From contig SLAU01000310.1 in NCBI GenBank assembly GCA_007126675.1, positions 1 through 24,566 of the forward strand: 24,566 nucleotides of DNA, given 5' to 3'. Shown piece by piece: positions 6,969 through 16,009 of this stretch. The translations under genes and the position numbers were made by a program. Positions within the stretch are counted from its first letter, which is position 1. Each line of letters starts with the position of its first letter. The notes beneath the pieces were generated by a model. The model saw only the letters and a list, made by a program, of their open reading frames with translations, did no database searches and was not told the DNA's origin. Origin of the DNA: Balneolaceae bacterium. Its GTDB lineage: Bacteria; Bacteroidota; Rhodothermia; Balneolales; Balneolaceae.

Positions 6969-9900
6969 TCACCTACCCAACCCAATCTCAAGCTTTTCAA
7001 TAACAGAAAGATCAGGCTTATGAAACCAAATGCCTGTCTCAGAGCCCGGCTTTATTCCTCGCAGAAACAGATATCCTGCGCCTCCAAAATCGCGCTCATA
7101 GTCAAAATCTTTAATTTTCTTTCGTAAATATTTTACCAGTGCTGCAGTATATAAATGATATTGGAGATCATACCCTGCGGCCAGGATCTCTTTCTCCATA
7201 TTTTCTTCTGAGTAATCTTCGTAAGAATCTCCCAGGTGATTCGACTTATAATCGATGATATAATATTTGCCATTTTGCCGGACTACCAGATCGATGAATC
7301 CCGTCATGTAGCATTTTACTTTTTCATCAGATATTACAGGGTTTGAATCATTTCGAATAATTTCGAAAAGTTCATCAGATTTTACTTTTGCAGATGAAAA
7401 ATGAAACTCCATTTCACTTATGTAATCTCCGGATTCAATATTAGCCATTTTTAGCGGGCCCACTTTAGCGCCGGCTACATTCTTCATCATCTGTTCAATT
7501 ACGGAAACCCATTTTTCATCAAAGCCATACCTTTCAAAAACATCGTGAATAATCTCAGTGTGGCTAGTATTTGCTGCAGCATTAAACTCAAATTTTGGAT
7601 CTTCAAATAACTTGTGCATAGCTGTACCGGCAGTTGCGCCCCGCGGGAATGTGAATATGTTCAGCTCCTTTTTTGCTTCCTGTTTAACCTGCAGTGCATC
7701 ATCGTATTCCTCCAAAAACTGGTCATAATCAGGCTCTCCGGGGGATTTATGGTGAACCAAGGAAGAAAAGCTTTCTGAAATATGCATTACGGGCAGCTTG
7801 CCGCGTCCGTTGTAGGTGTGAGCATACAATTCACTTTTTCTGCTCTCTTTCCATCGCACCCTTTCAGTTCTTGGTTCCAGTTCAGATTCTTTCAGAAAAG
7901 TCACCCCGATCAGCTTGCTGTCTTCCAGATCTTCCAAAGCCTCTGTAAACATTTCATCTGACAGTTCCCGGTCTTCTTTCACTTTTTCATCCTGATATTT
8001 GATGAACTTTTCACGGCCCAGCAATACAGCCCCTAATCCTGACAAATTTGAATTTGTATGAGCTTTCCAGATAATCCTGCACTCATATTTTGCCCGTGTT
8101 AGTGCCACATATGTTTTACGGACCTCCTCTGCTACCGATTCGATGCGCGAATTCAGCACAGCCTCATTTCGCTGCTCGCTGTCTGTCTGAGAAATATTTA
8201 TGATCGAATCATCTGTTTCTTCACCGTGATATTCAACTAGCAATTTTTTTGAGTTATCAAACCCCTGCCAAAGCGTCGGACAAAAAACAACCGGAAACTC
8301 AAGGCCTTTGCTGTTATGGATGGTACTTATTTTTACCAGGTTTTGGTCACTTTCGAGCAGTAATGTATTTTCATCATCTTCATCACCGGCTGTCATCTCT
8401 TTGCAAAACCAGGTATGCAATGACACCGGATCAAGCTTTCCTTCCAGTTCGGCTCGTGAACAAACATCCGCCAGGTGAAAAAGATTTGTGAAAACGCGTT
8501 CGGCATTTTCAAGATCGGCCAGTTCAGAAATCCTGTTATTATGAATCATCAATTTCCGGAACATTGAATAGAACCCTTTCTGCTGCCAGCGATCCTGCAG
8601 GTCTTCCAAAAATTCTCTCAATTCACGGTTCTGTTTCTCATTCTCTTTTAGTTCGTAGAGCTGATCCAGTTTCAGCCCGAACAAACCGCTCATTAATGCA
8701 TTATTTACCGCATAATTATTTGAAAAATTTAGTACCGCCTTCATCACAAGTTCCAGGCGATTTGCCTCAAATGTTTCAAAAACTTTTTGCCTTGAGTAGG
8801 TAACTGCATCTACTCCTACCTTTTTTAATCTTCGCTTGATCTCCTCCGCATCTTTGTGGCCTGAAACCAGCACAGCGATATCCCCGGCTTCCAGTTTTTT
8901 GTCATCTATCAGAACCCTGCCCTCTTCCGATTGTTCGAGCAGGCCTGCAATTTCTTTTACCGTTTGTGAGTATACAGTATTGCGGACACTGTCTTTATTG
9001 CTTTCAAAGCCGGTAAAAGCCGTAATTTTTAACGGGGCGGATTCACTGCCGTTTAAAAGTAACCCGGGCTTTGGTTCATTTTTGCCGGGCCGGGATGGCT
9101 CAAACTGAATCCGGTCTTCAATAAATGAATTCTTATCGCCGGCAAATATTTGATTGATGGCTTCAATCAAACCTGGGGTGCTTCTAAAATTTTTATCGAG
9201 CCTGTGCACATCTTCAGTATTTCCCTTTTTCGCCTTCAGATAGGTGTACACATCCGCTCCCCTGAACCCATAAATAGCCTGTTTGGGATCTCCAATCATC
9301 ATTAAAGAGTGATTTCCGGATGATTCAGGATAGATGCTGTCAAAAATGTTGTACTGAACCGGATCCGTATCCTGAAATTCATCAACCAGTGCGAATGGAT
9401 ATTTTTCGAGCAGTTCCGCTCTTAATTCCGAACTTCCCTCTTCACGGAGCAGTGCATTTTCCATGGTATTCAGCAGGTCATCATACGTGATTTCACCCGA
9501 TGATTTTACCAACAGTTCCCGCTGTTTTTTAATCTCTTGATTAAAGCGATAAAGAATCGTGTTGCTTACCCTGCCGATATCACTTACCAAATCAGAATAC
9601 TGCTGACAAAGATCAAAAAAATGGTGCTCTTTAGTGGGTTGACCATTGTTCTTCAGATTTCCATCATCATACAAATATTCAGAGGTAAAATAACTGAGCT
9701 GTTTAAATGTGTCTGATGAATAAGTGTCATCATATAAAAAATCGACCAGCTTCTTTTTTCGCGATTCTAAATGCTGCTGATACCGGCTGATCCCTGTCGT
9801 CTGAAATATTTCTTCGAGCACCTCTCTTTCACTTTCCCATACTTCCCTCATCTCGTTTTTTAATTCCAGTACATTTTCCAGGAATTCTACCGGGTTATCC

Positions 9901-10532
9901 AGAGTCTCAGCTTCAATCCGGGCATACGGTTTTCTGAGTAAACTGATGAGTACATTTTTCAGAGAATCCGGAGTTTCAGCTATCTTCAGTAGTTTTGTGA
10001 TGTAATATTTTCCGGGTTCGGTGCTGCTGTAGCGATCCATAAATATACGCCAGCAATCTTCTACTGCCCTGTCCAGTAAGTGGTCCCGCTGGGTGACTTC
10101 AAGGTCAAACGGAGTTTTGGTGTACAGTGCCGCCTCTTTTAACACCTTTTGGCAGAATCCATGAATGGTCAACACATTGCTTTCGTCAAAGTTCTGAACC
10201 GCAGCTTTTAACCTGTTGATTGCATCTGTTCGATCCTCTGTACGGTTTAAAAACTCGTTCAAAAACGCATCGTCTTCATCAATACTTTCTTTTCTTTCTG
10301 CCAGCGCTGACAGGCAGCTTCTGAGCCGGTTCAAAATGCGCCCTCTCAATTCAGCCGTGGCTTTTCTTGTAAAAGTAACCACAAGAATTTGATCAACAGT
10401 AACCTTTTTTTCGATCAACAGGCGCACAAAAATGCCGACAATCGTATAGGTTTTGCCTGTTCCGGCATTGGCCTCAATTAAAAGCCGTGGCTCTATCGGG
10501 AGGTCATATATAAAGTTTTGCTTTTCCTCCAT
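6969..10532 (-). CDS. recB: Exodeoxyribonuclease V subunit RecB (UvrD-family helicase-nuclease)
   Basis: 3'-to-5' helicase and nuclease subunit for resection of double-strand DNA ends before RecA loading. About 1187 residues, close to E. coli RecB (1180). Helicase motifs in order: Walker A EANAGTGKTYT (about 20-30), VVTFTRKATAELRGR, VDEFQDTDP (about 384-391), GDPKQAIYGFRGAD, KNFRST, and VALTRAKYE (motif VI). The C-terminal nuclease keeps the GTAMHKLFE histidine, GFIDLVV (D near 1081), IIDYKSN (D and K 13 and 15 residues later, as in E. coli) and QYHLYTAAL. The ATG at 10530-10532 overlaps the recC TGA by one base and follows GAGGAG, a rare good ribosome site here; a GTG one codon earlier is possible. 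No recD lies next to it. Confidence 0.93.
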   Translation of the reverse strand: MEEKQNFIYDLPIEPRLLIEANAGTGKTYTIVGIFVRLLIEKKVTVDQILVVTFTRKATAELRGRILNRLRSCLSALAERKESIDEDDAFLNEFLNRTEDRTDAINRLKAAVQNFDESNVLTIHGFCQKVLKEAALYTKTPFDLEVTQRDHLLDRAVEDCWRIFMDRYSSTEPGKYYITKLLKIAETPDSLKNVLISLLRKPYARIEAETLDNPVEFLENVLELKNEMREVWESEREVLEEIFQTTGISRYQQHLESRKKKLVDFLYDDTYSSDTFKQLSYFTSEYLYDDGNLKNNGQPTKEHHFFDLCQQYSDLVSDIGRVSNTILYRFNQEIKKQRELLVKSSGEITYDDLLNTMENALLREEGSSELRAELLEKYPFALVDEFQDTDPVQYNIFDSIYPESSGNHSLMMIGDPKQAIYGFRGADVYTYLKAKKGNTEDVHRLDKNFRSTPGLIEAINQIFAGDKNSFIEDRIQFEPSRPGKNEPKPGLLLNGSESAPLKITAFTGFESNKDSVRNTVYSQTVKEIAGLLEQSEEGRVLIDDKKLEAGDIAVLVSGHKDAEEIKRRLKKVGVDAVTYSRQKVFETFEANRLELVMKAVLNFSNNYAVNNALMSGLFGLKLDQLYELKENEKQNRELREFLEDLQDRWQQKGFYSMFRKLMIHNNRISELADLENAERVFTNLFHLADVCSRAELEGKLDPVSLHTWFCKEMTAGDEDDENTLLLESDQNLVKISTIHNSKGLEFPVVFCPTLWQGFDNSKKLLVEYHGEETDDSIINISQTDSEQRNEAVLNSRIESVAEEVRKTYVALTRAKYECRIIWKAHTNSNLSGLGAVLLGREKFIKYQDEKVKEDRELSDEMFTEALEDLEDSKLIGVTFLKESELEPRTERVRWKESRKSELYAHTYNGRGKLPVMHISESFSSLVHHKSPGEPDYDQFLEEYDDALQVKQEAKKELNIFTFPRGATAGTAMHKLFEDPKFEFNAAANTSHTEIIHDVFERYGFDEKWVSVIEQMMKNVAGAKVGPLKMANIESGDYISEMEFHFSSAKVKSDELFEIIRNDSNPVISDEKVKCYMTGFIDLVVRQNGKYYIIDYKSNHLGDSYEDYSEENMEKEILAAGYDLQYHLYTAALVKYLRKKIKDFDYERDFGGAGYLFLRGIKPGSETGIWFHKPDLSVIEKLEIGLGR

Positions 10533-13500
10533 CACATCTCCTCAATATGATCTGCCATACTGCTTACAAAATCCTGGAATTCATTTTTGACCCATGATTC
10601 ATCAAACCTCACGTTTTCGCCCAACAGATGTTTGATGTAAAGATCGTCACGCTCCGCAAAGCTGTATTCACTTCCTTCAAATTCAACCCTGGCTTTGCCG
10701 GCATCACCCTCTCCATCTTTTTTATTTTTTTCAAACGCATAGGAAGCGCCGGGGAACCAAAGCTTTGGCTCCTCAGATGTTTGCCTGAATAATTCTACAG
10801 CTTTTTCGAGCAGCTCCCCTGAATTTTCCGGTTTTCTGAAACGCAGCCACAAAGGTTTTTTCTTCAGGTCACAAAGCAGGAAAGAATCGCCGGAATTTTT
10901 ATCTGCAACAGAAACACACAGGTGCTTTACCCAATGTGCCAAAAGAATTTTACCTGATTTGCTGGATACGGATATATCCAGTAAATACTTATCAGAATAG
11001 CTTTTGATCAATCCCTTGATGGAAATCTGTTTTAAATCGATATCCACTTCAAGCTGATGAATTACAGGTTGTACTTCTGATTCATGAAGAGTATTCACCG
11101 CATCCTGAACAAGTTTCAAAGTTTCATTTAATTTCTTCTTCCCGGGCCAGCCTGATGGCAGCTCTCCGGATTGCACAAGTAAATCAAATATTTCCTGATC
11201 TGGTTTGCCTGCAAGTTTCCAGCCAAATACTCTTGCAAACTGCATGTGGTATTGCAAAGTATCGAGTGAAAATTCGTCATTCTCCTCCTCTGTCCCCTTC
11301 AGTGCTATCTCAAATTTTGATTTTAAAAAATGGCGAACCGGGTTGTAGAAAAAGGATGTTAGATCATCGAGCCGAATCTGCTGTTCTGCTTCCGAACCAT
11401 TTTCAATTTTCCCAAAAAAGAGGCCGGAAACCGGGTGATCGCTTTCTAAAAGTTTTTTTGAAGTATTCCTGAAAAGTCCGGAATAGTTTTTTCTGTTACT
11501 GTCAAAATTGGAAGGCGAAAAAGAAGTGAGCGCTTCCTTCTTTACAACCTGATCCGGCTTATGGCCACAAACTTTTGCAATATAATCTGCCCACTCACTA
11601 ATCACCGGGGATTGTGCGAGCTCTTCATTGTCAACAGGATCCTGGCCGATGTAACTACAATAATGAACTTCACCGGCTGACAGAATTGATTCGAGAAACA
11701 GGTTTCTGTCTTCATCTTTTCTGTTTCGGTCGGAGGGCTTCGGGTGTTTTGCAATCAGGTCAAACAGGGGTGAGTTTTGCTTTCGTGGAAAACTTCCGTC
11801 ATTTATTCCGATCAACGCAATGATCTTAAATGGAATGCTGCGAAGAGGAACCATCGAGGTAAACAATACTCCCCTGGTAAATGATGAACTGCCTGCTGAA
11901 CTTGCCTTTATGCCTGATTTTAGCTGCTCTCTGATCATAGAGAACGAAACCGGCACAGAATTACCAGCAACTTCGGCACCTTTATAAATATTATTGATGA
12001 TTCTCTTTATATATTGCGCAACAGTGTATTCAGTACTTTTATCAATAATTAATCTATCAACCCAATGTTCAATTAATTTGCACCAAGATTGAACTTTTCT
12101 TTTAGAACTTGTTTCTGTTCGAATCTCGTTAAGCGTTTCAAGATAGGATGAAAAGGATGCCCAAATCTCTTTCTCTCTGCCGGTGTCGAGCCCTTTAAAA
12201 AGAATCAGATCATCTGCAATCTGGCCGGAATCGTCAGCGGCTGCCTGCCCCATCCAGATGCGTGATTGTGCCGTTCGCCATGTGTTCAAAGATTCCGGAG
12301 GCTGCCCCCACTCCTCTCTGTGTTCAGAACTTGCTCCCCATATTACATGGTTGCTGTCTAACCAGTTACGGAGCGTGCGTTCCTCGGACTCTGTCACACT
12401 GAAAGTATTTCTGACAGGCTCAGTTCCAAAAAGGTCCATTACACCGGTATAGTCAAACCTGGAATCTGCAATATCCAGCAGCTTAAGAAAAGCGCGTTCG
12501 ATTCCCTGTTCATCATTCGCACTTCGCAATCCAACGTAATAAGCTATTTCAGGCAGCCCCTCTTCCGATGTTCCGAACACTGCATCAATTGCAGGCTGAT
12601 ATTTTTCAAGGTCCGGTGTGACCACCAGTATATCTTCCGGGTTCAGATCTTCATTTTCTTCAAACTTCTCCAATAAAAAGTGATACAACACCTCCACTTC
12701 TCTTGACGGGCTGTGGCATGATCTGATTTGGATATCCTGCGGCACTGTATCATTCAGAGGTGAATCAAGAGGCCTGTTTTCAACAATTTTCTTTTGAATT
12801 TTTTGGAGAGTACGATCTGCCGAATCCGTATGAAACAGATCTTCAGAAACTGCATCTTCGATATCAAAAAGGTTGCTCACTCTTACAGACTCATTACCAA
12901 AAGCTGACAGAAGTTCATTTCTGTTTTCATTTTGCAACTCCGGGGCCGGCTGCATTAAATAAATCTTCAGTTTAGATTGTTGCCCGGCAATCTTCAATAG
13001 TTCAAGAACCGGAGCCGGTATCAATCCCGGATTAAAAACAAACAGTATATCCTCAGCCTTAATTTTTCCATTCTTTAAAGCACCTGAAACATCCCGGTAT
13101 AATTCCGCTTTATTCAGTGCAACAATATCTTTGAAATTGCTCTTCCACCTTTTATTCAACTGCTTCCAAAGTTCAGCCTGCCACTTCTCTTCTTTATCTG
13201 GTATTTTATTTTGCTGCCAATTCAGAAGCATCTGAGGCCGGTAAATAAGGTACTGATCAAATACTGAAGCGATCTGTTTTGACAGCTCTGAGACAGCTGC
13301 CTCAGCCTGGCCTGTGGAATGCTCGTTCACATAGCTTTTCAATACCGGGAAGTTCTCCCGGAATCTTGCATCTGAAAGAAGATCAAACAGTGACCATCGC
13401 ATAGGTTCGGGATCGGATGGCAATAAGTGTGGCAAACCGGAATAAAGTTTTCGTATTTGATTCCACTGCCATTCCGAAGGCAGAATAAATTTGAGGTTGG

Positions 13501-13672
13501 CTGCAATCCCTGTCTTCTCTGCGATTTGTAATTTCAGCCAGCGGGCGGTATCCAGGTTGGGTACTATGATAGTTTGTCCATAAAGCGGATCAGCATGATG
13601 TTCGCTCTCAAGATGATCGATGATCTGATTTTTCAGGATGTTTAGATTGTGGCTTTTGTAAATCATCTTCAT
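10532..13672 (-). CDS. recC: Exodeoxyribonuclease V subunit RecC
   Basis: Non-catalytic scaffold subunit of RecBCD, a dead-helicase/dead-nuclease protein that recognises Chi in E. coli. The start MKMIYKSHNLN aligns with E. coli RecC (MLRVYHSNRLD), followed by the family pattern TARWLKLQIAEKTGIAANLKF. Further family signs are SCHSPSREVEVLYHFLLEKF (about 318-337), LIGINDGSFPR (about 620-630) and LTSFFYNPVRHFLKSKFEI in the degenerate nuclease domain. I chose the ATG at 13670-13672. A TTG 13 codons earlier at 13711 keeps the frame open, but its extra residues have no counterpart in RecC. About 1046 residues versus 1122 in E. coli. Overlaps recB by one base, so subunit output is coupled. Confidence 0.9.
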   Translation of the reverse strand: MKMIYKSHNLNILKNQIIDHLESEHHADPLYGQTIIVPNLDTARWLKLQIAEKTGIAANLKFILPSEWQWNQIRKLYSGLPHLLPSDPEPMRWSLFDLLSDARFRENFPVLKSYVNEHSTGQAEAAVSELSKQIASVFDQYLIYRPQMLLNWQQNKIPDKEEKWQAELWKQLNKRWKSNFKDIVALNKAELYRDVSGALKNGKIKAEDILFVFNPGLIPAPVLELLKIAGQQSKLKIYLMQPAPELQNENRNELLSAFGNESVRVSNLFDIEDAVSEDLFHTDSADRTLQKIQKKIVENRPLDSPLNDTVPQDIQIRSCHSPSREVEVLYHFLLEKFEENEDLNPEDILVVTPDLEKYQPAIDAVFGTSEEGLPEIAYYVGLRSANDEQGIERAFLKLLDIADSRFDYTGVMDLFGTEPVRNTFSVTESEERTLRNWLDSNHVIWGASSEHREEWGQPPESLNTWRTAQSRIWMGQAAADDSGQIADDLILFKGLDTGREKEIWASFSSYLETLNEIRTETSSKRKVQSWCKLIEHWVDRLIIDKSTEYTVAQYIKRIINNIYKGAEVAGNSVPVSFSMIREQLKSGIKASSAGSSSFTRGVLFTSMVPLRSIPFKIIALIGINDGSFPRKQNSPLFDLIAKHPKPSDRNRKDEDRNLFLESILSAGEVHYCSYIGQDPVDNEELAQSPVISEWADYIAKVCGHKPDQVVKKEALTSFSPSNFDSNRKNYSGLFRNTSKKLLESDHPVSGLFFGKIENGSEAEQQIRLDDLTSFFYNPVRHFLKSKFEIALKGTEEENDEFSLDTLQYHMQFARVFGWKLAGKPDQEIFDLLVQSGELPSGWPGKKKLNETLKLVQDAVNTLHESEVQPVIHQLEVDIDLKQISIKGLIKSYSDKYLLDISVSSKSGKILLAHWVKHLCVSVADKNSGDSFLLCDLKKKPLWLRFRKPENSGELLEKAVELFRQTSEEPKLWFPGASYAFEKNKKDGEGDAGKARVEFEGSEYSFAERDDLYIKHLLGENVRFDESWVKNEFQDFVSSMADHIEEM

Positions 13673-13826
13673 GCTTTCAAATTTTTTTATGATAGCACTT
13701 TTTATCCGCAATCCTAAAATAGAATATTACTCTGACTACTTCGTGTCACAGTAAAAAATTATCAAGAGATAAGCTAAATATCAGAAAAAGAATAGAACTG
13801 AACTGTTTGAGCAAAAACAGTCCAAA

Positions 13827-13859
13827 AAAATACCCCTGATTGTGAATCAGGGGTATTTT
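13827..13859 (-). terminator. Rho-independent terminator after the parA operon
   Basis: A perfect inverted repeat with 15-bp arms (AAAATACCCCTGATT and its inverse) and a GTG loop at 13842-13844. On the minus strand the stem runs into seven T, making a strong terminator 38 bp after the small RHH gene. A second hairpin, ACTGTTT/AAACAGT at 13802-13821, lies just beyond it. It should isolate parA-RHH from recC, which then needs its own promoter within 13673-13826. Confidence 0.9.
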
Positions 13860-13896
13860 ATTTGATTACATCTCCTGCCAAGCATTAATTAACTTA

Positions 13897-14178
13897 TCAC
13901 AACCAACCGGCAGTTCTTAAATAGAGACGAATCGAATCTTCAACCACTGAAGAATATGTTTGCTTATTCACTTTAGCGTATAATTTCAGATCTGTTAAAA
14001 TATCCTCATTCAGATAGTAACTGGCTATTTTTTTGGGTGGAGTTTCTTCTACAGTCACTTCCTTTTCCAGCGGCACCGGCTTGGGTTTGGGATTCCTGTC
14101 CGGAATAAAATCAAAATTTGAATTTCCCAGCATGGAATATCCAAGTGGTGAATGTCCGAGTCTTTTTCTTATAGCCAT
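13897..14178 (-). CDS. Small ribbon-helix-helix partner of ParA
   Basis: 93 residues in two parts. The N-terminus MAIRKRLGHSPLGYSMLG is basic and carries an LG-x-x-x-LG pattern that resembles the N-terminal ParA-activating peptide of ParB/Spo0J (LGKGINALF type). A flexible Pro/Lys/Glu linker spans about 27-48. The C-terminus from about 49 (KKIASYYLNEDILTDLKLYA, then SSVVEDSIRLYLRTAGWL) has the beta-strand plus two-helix pattern of ribbon-helix-helix DNA-binding proteins such as ParG. It begins three bases after the parA stop, so the two form one operon. Likely role: DNA-binding adaptor and ATPase activator for ParA, perhaps also autorepressor. This is inferred from context; the RHH call is by pattern only. 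Confidence 0.6.
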   Translation of the reverse strand: MAIRKRLGHSPLGYSMLGNSNFDFIPDRNPKPKPVPLEKEVTVEETPPKKIASYYLNEDILTDLKLYAKVNKQTYSSVVEDSIRLYLRTAGWL

Positions 14179-14181
14179 TTG

Positions 14182-14934
14182 TTAGTGTCCGTTTCTTATT
14201 TCTTTAGCTAGTTTCATATAATCTTCAGCACCATAGCTGTTGCCATCGTACTCAAAAATTGTTTTATGGTGGCTTGGAGCCTCTGCCAAAGCAATATTAT
14301 CACGTATGACAGTATTAAAAACCTTCGCTCCAAAATGGTCTCTGATGTGCCCTAATACTTCCCTGTTCAGATTCTTACGTTGATCGTAAAGTGTACAAAC
14401 AATCCCTTCCACTTTCAGATTGGGATTGAGCCGCTTCTGAACAATCTGTATCAGATCCATCAATTTAGAAAGACCATGCAGTGCTAAATATTCCGACTGC
14501 AAAACAATGATCAATTCATCGGATGCAGTAAAAGCATTCAGAGTAAGAAGTCCCAGGTTGGGAGGACAATCAAACAATATAAAGTCATACTCATTTTCAA
14601 TTTCTTCAATGGCATCACTCAGGATGTTTTCGCGAGCGGGTTCATTAACCAATTCCATCTCTGCCCCCGATAACTCTATAGATGCAGGGATTAAATCAAA
14701 GCTCTCACGTTTCATGATTGCATCTCTGATATCACACTCCCCTTTCATTACGTGATACACATTTTTCTCTAACCGGCCTGAATTGATTTTAATCGAGTAC
14801 GAAAGATTCGCCTGAGGATCCATGTCTACCAACAACACTCTATAACCAAGCCTGCTGAGGCCCGCACCCGTATTAATAGTGGTCGTTGTTTTACCAACAC
14901 CACCTTTTTGGTTTGTAAATGAAATTTTCCTCAT
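14182..14934 (-). CDS. ParA/Soj-family partition ATPase
   Basis: 250-residue P-loop ATPase of the ParA/MinD class that forms dynamic gradients on the nucleoid to position DNA or protein cargo. It has the deviant Walker A KGGVGKTTT (residues 10-18, with the signature Lys at 10), VDMDPQANLS (Walker A', 36-45), and FILFDCPPNLG (Walker B, about 118-128). There is no N-terminal HTH, so it is the short Soj-like form and not the plasmid ParA/SopA form. Its partner is a small RHH protein, not a ParB with an HTH, which makes it unlikely to be the main chromosomal parABS locus. Divergent from the yciA-like gene. The cargo is unknown. Confidence 0.9.
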   Translation of the reverse strand: MRKISFTNQKGGVGKTTTTINTGAGLSRLGYRVLLVDMDPQANLSYSIKINSGRLEKNVYHVMKGECDIRDAIMKRESFDLIPASIELSGAEMELVNEPARENILSDAIEEIENEYDFILFDCPPNLGLLTLNAFTASDELIIVLQSEYLALHGLSKLMDLIQIVQKRLNPNLKVEGIVCTLYDQRKNLNREVLGHIRDHFGAKVFNTVIRDNIALAEAPSHHKTIFEYDGNSYGAEDYMKLAKEIRNGH

Positions 14935-15174
14935 TACGTCTGCATTTTACTTAATTTGTTACACTATTAATGAGCATCTGAACTGCCTGTTGTTACAATA
15001 AATCATTATTAATAGGTCAAACCTATTCTCAAAATCATAAATGAATACGTTTTAGAGTATTATTCGGATTGATATTTCACATAATCTAAAATCCATAAAT
15101 AAGATTTATCCTGTCAGTTAATAATGTTATTTTATTTTGTTAATATTTTATGCTTAACTATCGAAGAGTAGAAA
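14935..15174. promoter_or_regulatory. AT-rich divergent region with candidate operators for the ParA/RHH operon
   Basis: 240 bp between parA and the yciA-like gene. A short inverted repeat AATAGGT-CAA-ACCTATT lies at 15011-15027. A direct repeat TTGTTACA occurs at 14956-14963 and 14990-14997, 34 bp apart, on the parA side. Small RHH partners of ParA often bind short repeats upstream of their own operon, so these are candidate operator or partition sites. No canonical parS (TGTTTCACGTGAAACA) is present. Binding is inference. Confidence 0.35.
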
Positions 15175-15567
15175 ATGTCAGAAAATTTTGCCCCCATGCG
15201 CTTTTTCAGCCGTAAGCTGATAAAACCTAATGATTTAAATGCGCATGGCACTTTATTTGGTGGTTCACTTCTTGCCTGGATTGATGAAGAAGCTGCAATA
15301 TATGTTTCCTGTCAGCTGGGTAAGGGAAATATTGTAACCAAATATATGTCAGAAATAGATTTTGTAAGTTCCGCCAAACTGGGTGATATTATTGAAATCG
15401 GAATGGAAACGAAGCGATTTGGAAACAGTTCAATTACTGTTAAATGTGAAGTACGGCAAAAATTCAGCTTAGAAACAATTATCCGTATCGATGATATTGT
15501 TTTTGTTCATGTAGATGAAAATAACAGACCAACACCACACGGCTTAAGTATACCCGCAAATGAATAA
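15175..15567 (+). CDS. YciA-like hotdog acyl-CoA thioesterase
   Basis: 130-residue single hotdog-fold protein that probably hydrolyses acyl-CoA to free acid and CoA. The family pattern is visible: PNDLNAHGTLFGGSLLAWID at about 18-37 (Asn, His-Gly-x-LFGG and the catalytic Asp on the following helix), then FVSSAKLGDIIEIG and FGNSSITVKCEV. It resembles YciA/BFIT-type enzymes, not the YbgC type found at 18916. Length fits E. coli YciA (about 132). The last eight bases overlap the HPt gene, so the two are probably translated together, which is an uncommon partnership. Physiological substrate unknown. Confidence 0.85.
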   Translation: MSENFAPMRFFSRKLIKPNDLNAHGTLFGGSLLAWIDEEAAIYVSCQLGKGNIVTKYMSEIDFVSSAKLGDIIEIGMETKRFGNSSITVKCEVRQKFSLETIIRIDDIVFVHVDENNRPTPHGLSIPANE

Positions 15568-15919
15568 AAATACAGACGATAACGAATCACTGGTTGATTT
15601 TGATCTAATCAGAGAAATGTTGTACGACGAAGATGCTTATGTAAAAGAGTTTTCTGAAGCATCTATTCAGTCATTCACTGAATTCAGAGATCAATTTAAA
15701 ATCAACCTCGACGAAAATAATCTGGATGGTTTAAGAAAAGCCGGGCATAAAATTAAACCAATTGCTCAAATGCTGCATTTAAACAAATTGCTTGAACTTT
15801 ACGAGGAGGGTAAGTCAGTTTTAATTGAAAATAAATCTGATTCAAAAAAGTCAAAACTCATAGCACAGGTTGATGACTATTGTGCAAAATTGGTACTCGA
15901 GTTTGGTGAGTATATCTGA
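15560..15919 (+). CDS. HPt-domain histidine phosphotransfer protein
   Basis: 119 residues, almost all one alpha-helical HPt domain. The phospho-accepting histidine is H63 in LRKAGHKIKPIAQMLHL, matching the usual A-H-x-L-K-x-x-A-x-x-L pattern, with Lys at +2. Free HPt proteins shuttle phosphoryl groups between a hybrid kinase receiver and a final response regulator. No kinase or regulator sits beside it; the nearest receiver-carrying protein is the HisKA-REC protein at 20608-21687. The start overlaps the end of the yciA-like gene by eight bases. Confidence is good for the fold and low for the pathway. Confidence 0.75.
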   Translation: MNKNTDDNESLVDFDLIREMLYDEDAYVKEFSEASIQSFTEFRDQFKINLDENNLDGLRKAGHKIKPIAQMLHLNKLLELYEEGKSVLIENKSDSKKSKLIAQVDDYCAKLVLEFGEYI

Positions 15920-16009
15920 TTCTGGTTACCATTTTACTTTTCCTGACCTTATTGCCTTTATACAAAAGGTTTTCGTCGTCGTGTCTTTAACCAATTTAAT
16001 TTTATCTAA

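Noticed and set aside
13673..13711. Longer recC beginning at TTG 13711
   Set aside because: The extra 13 residues have no counterpart in RecC and AGGA sits too close to the TTG. The ATG at 13672 aligns with the family start.
14935..15174. Canonical parS site near parA
   Set aside because: No copy or close variant of TGTTTCACGTGAAACA is present; only the shorter TTGTTACA repeat was seen.
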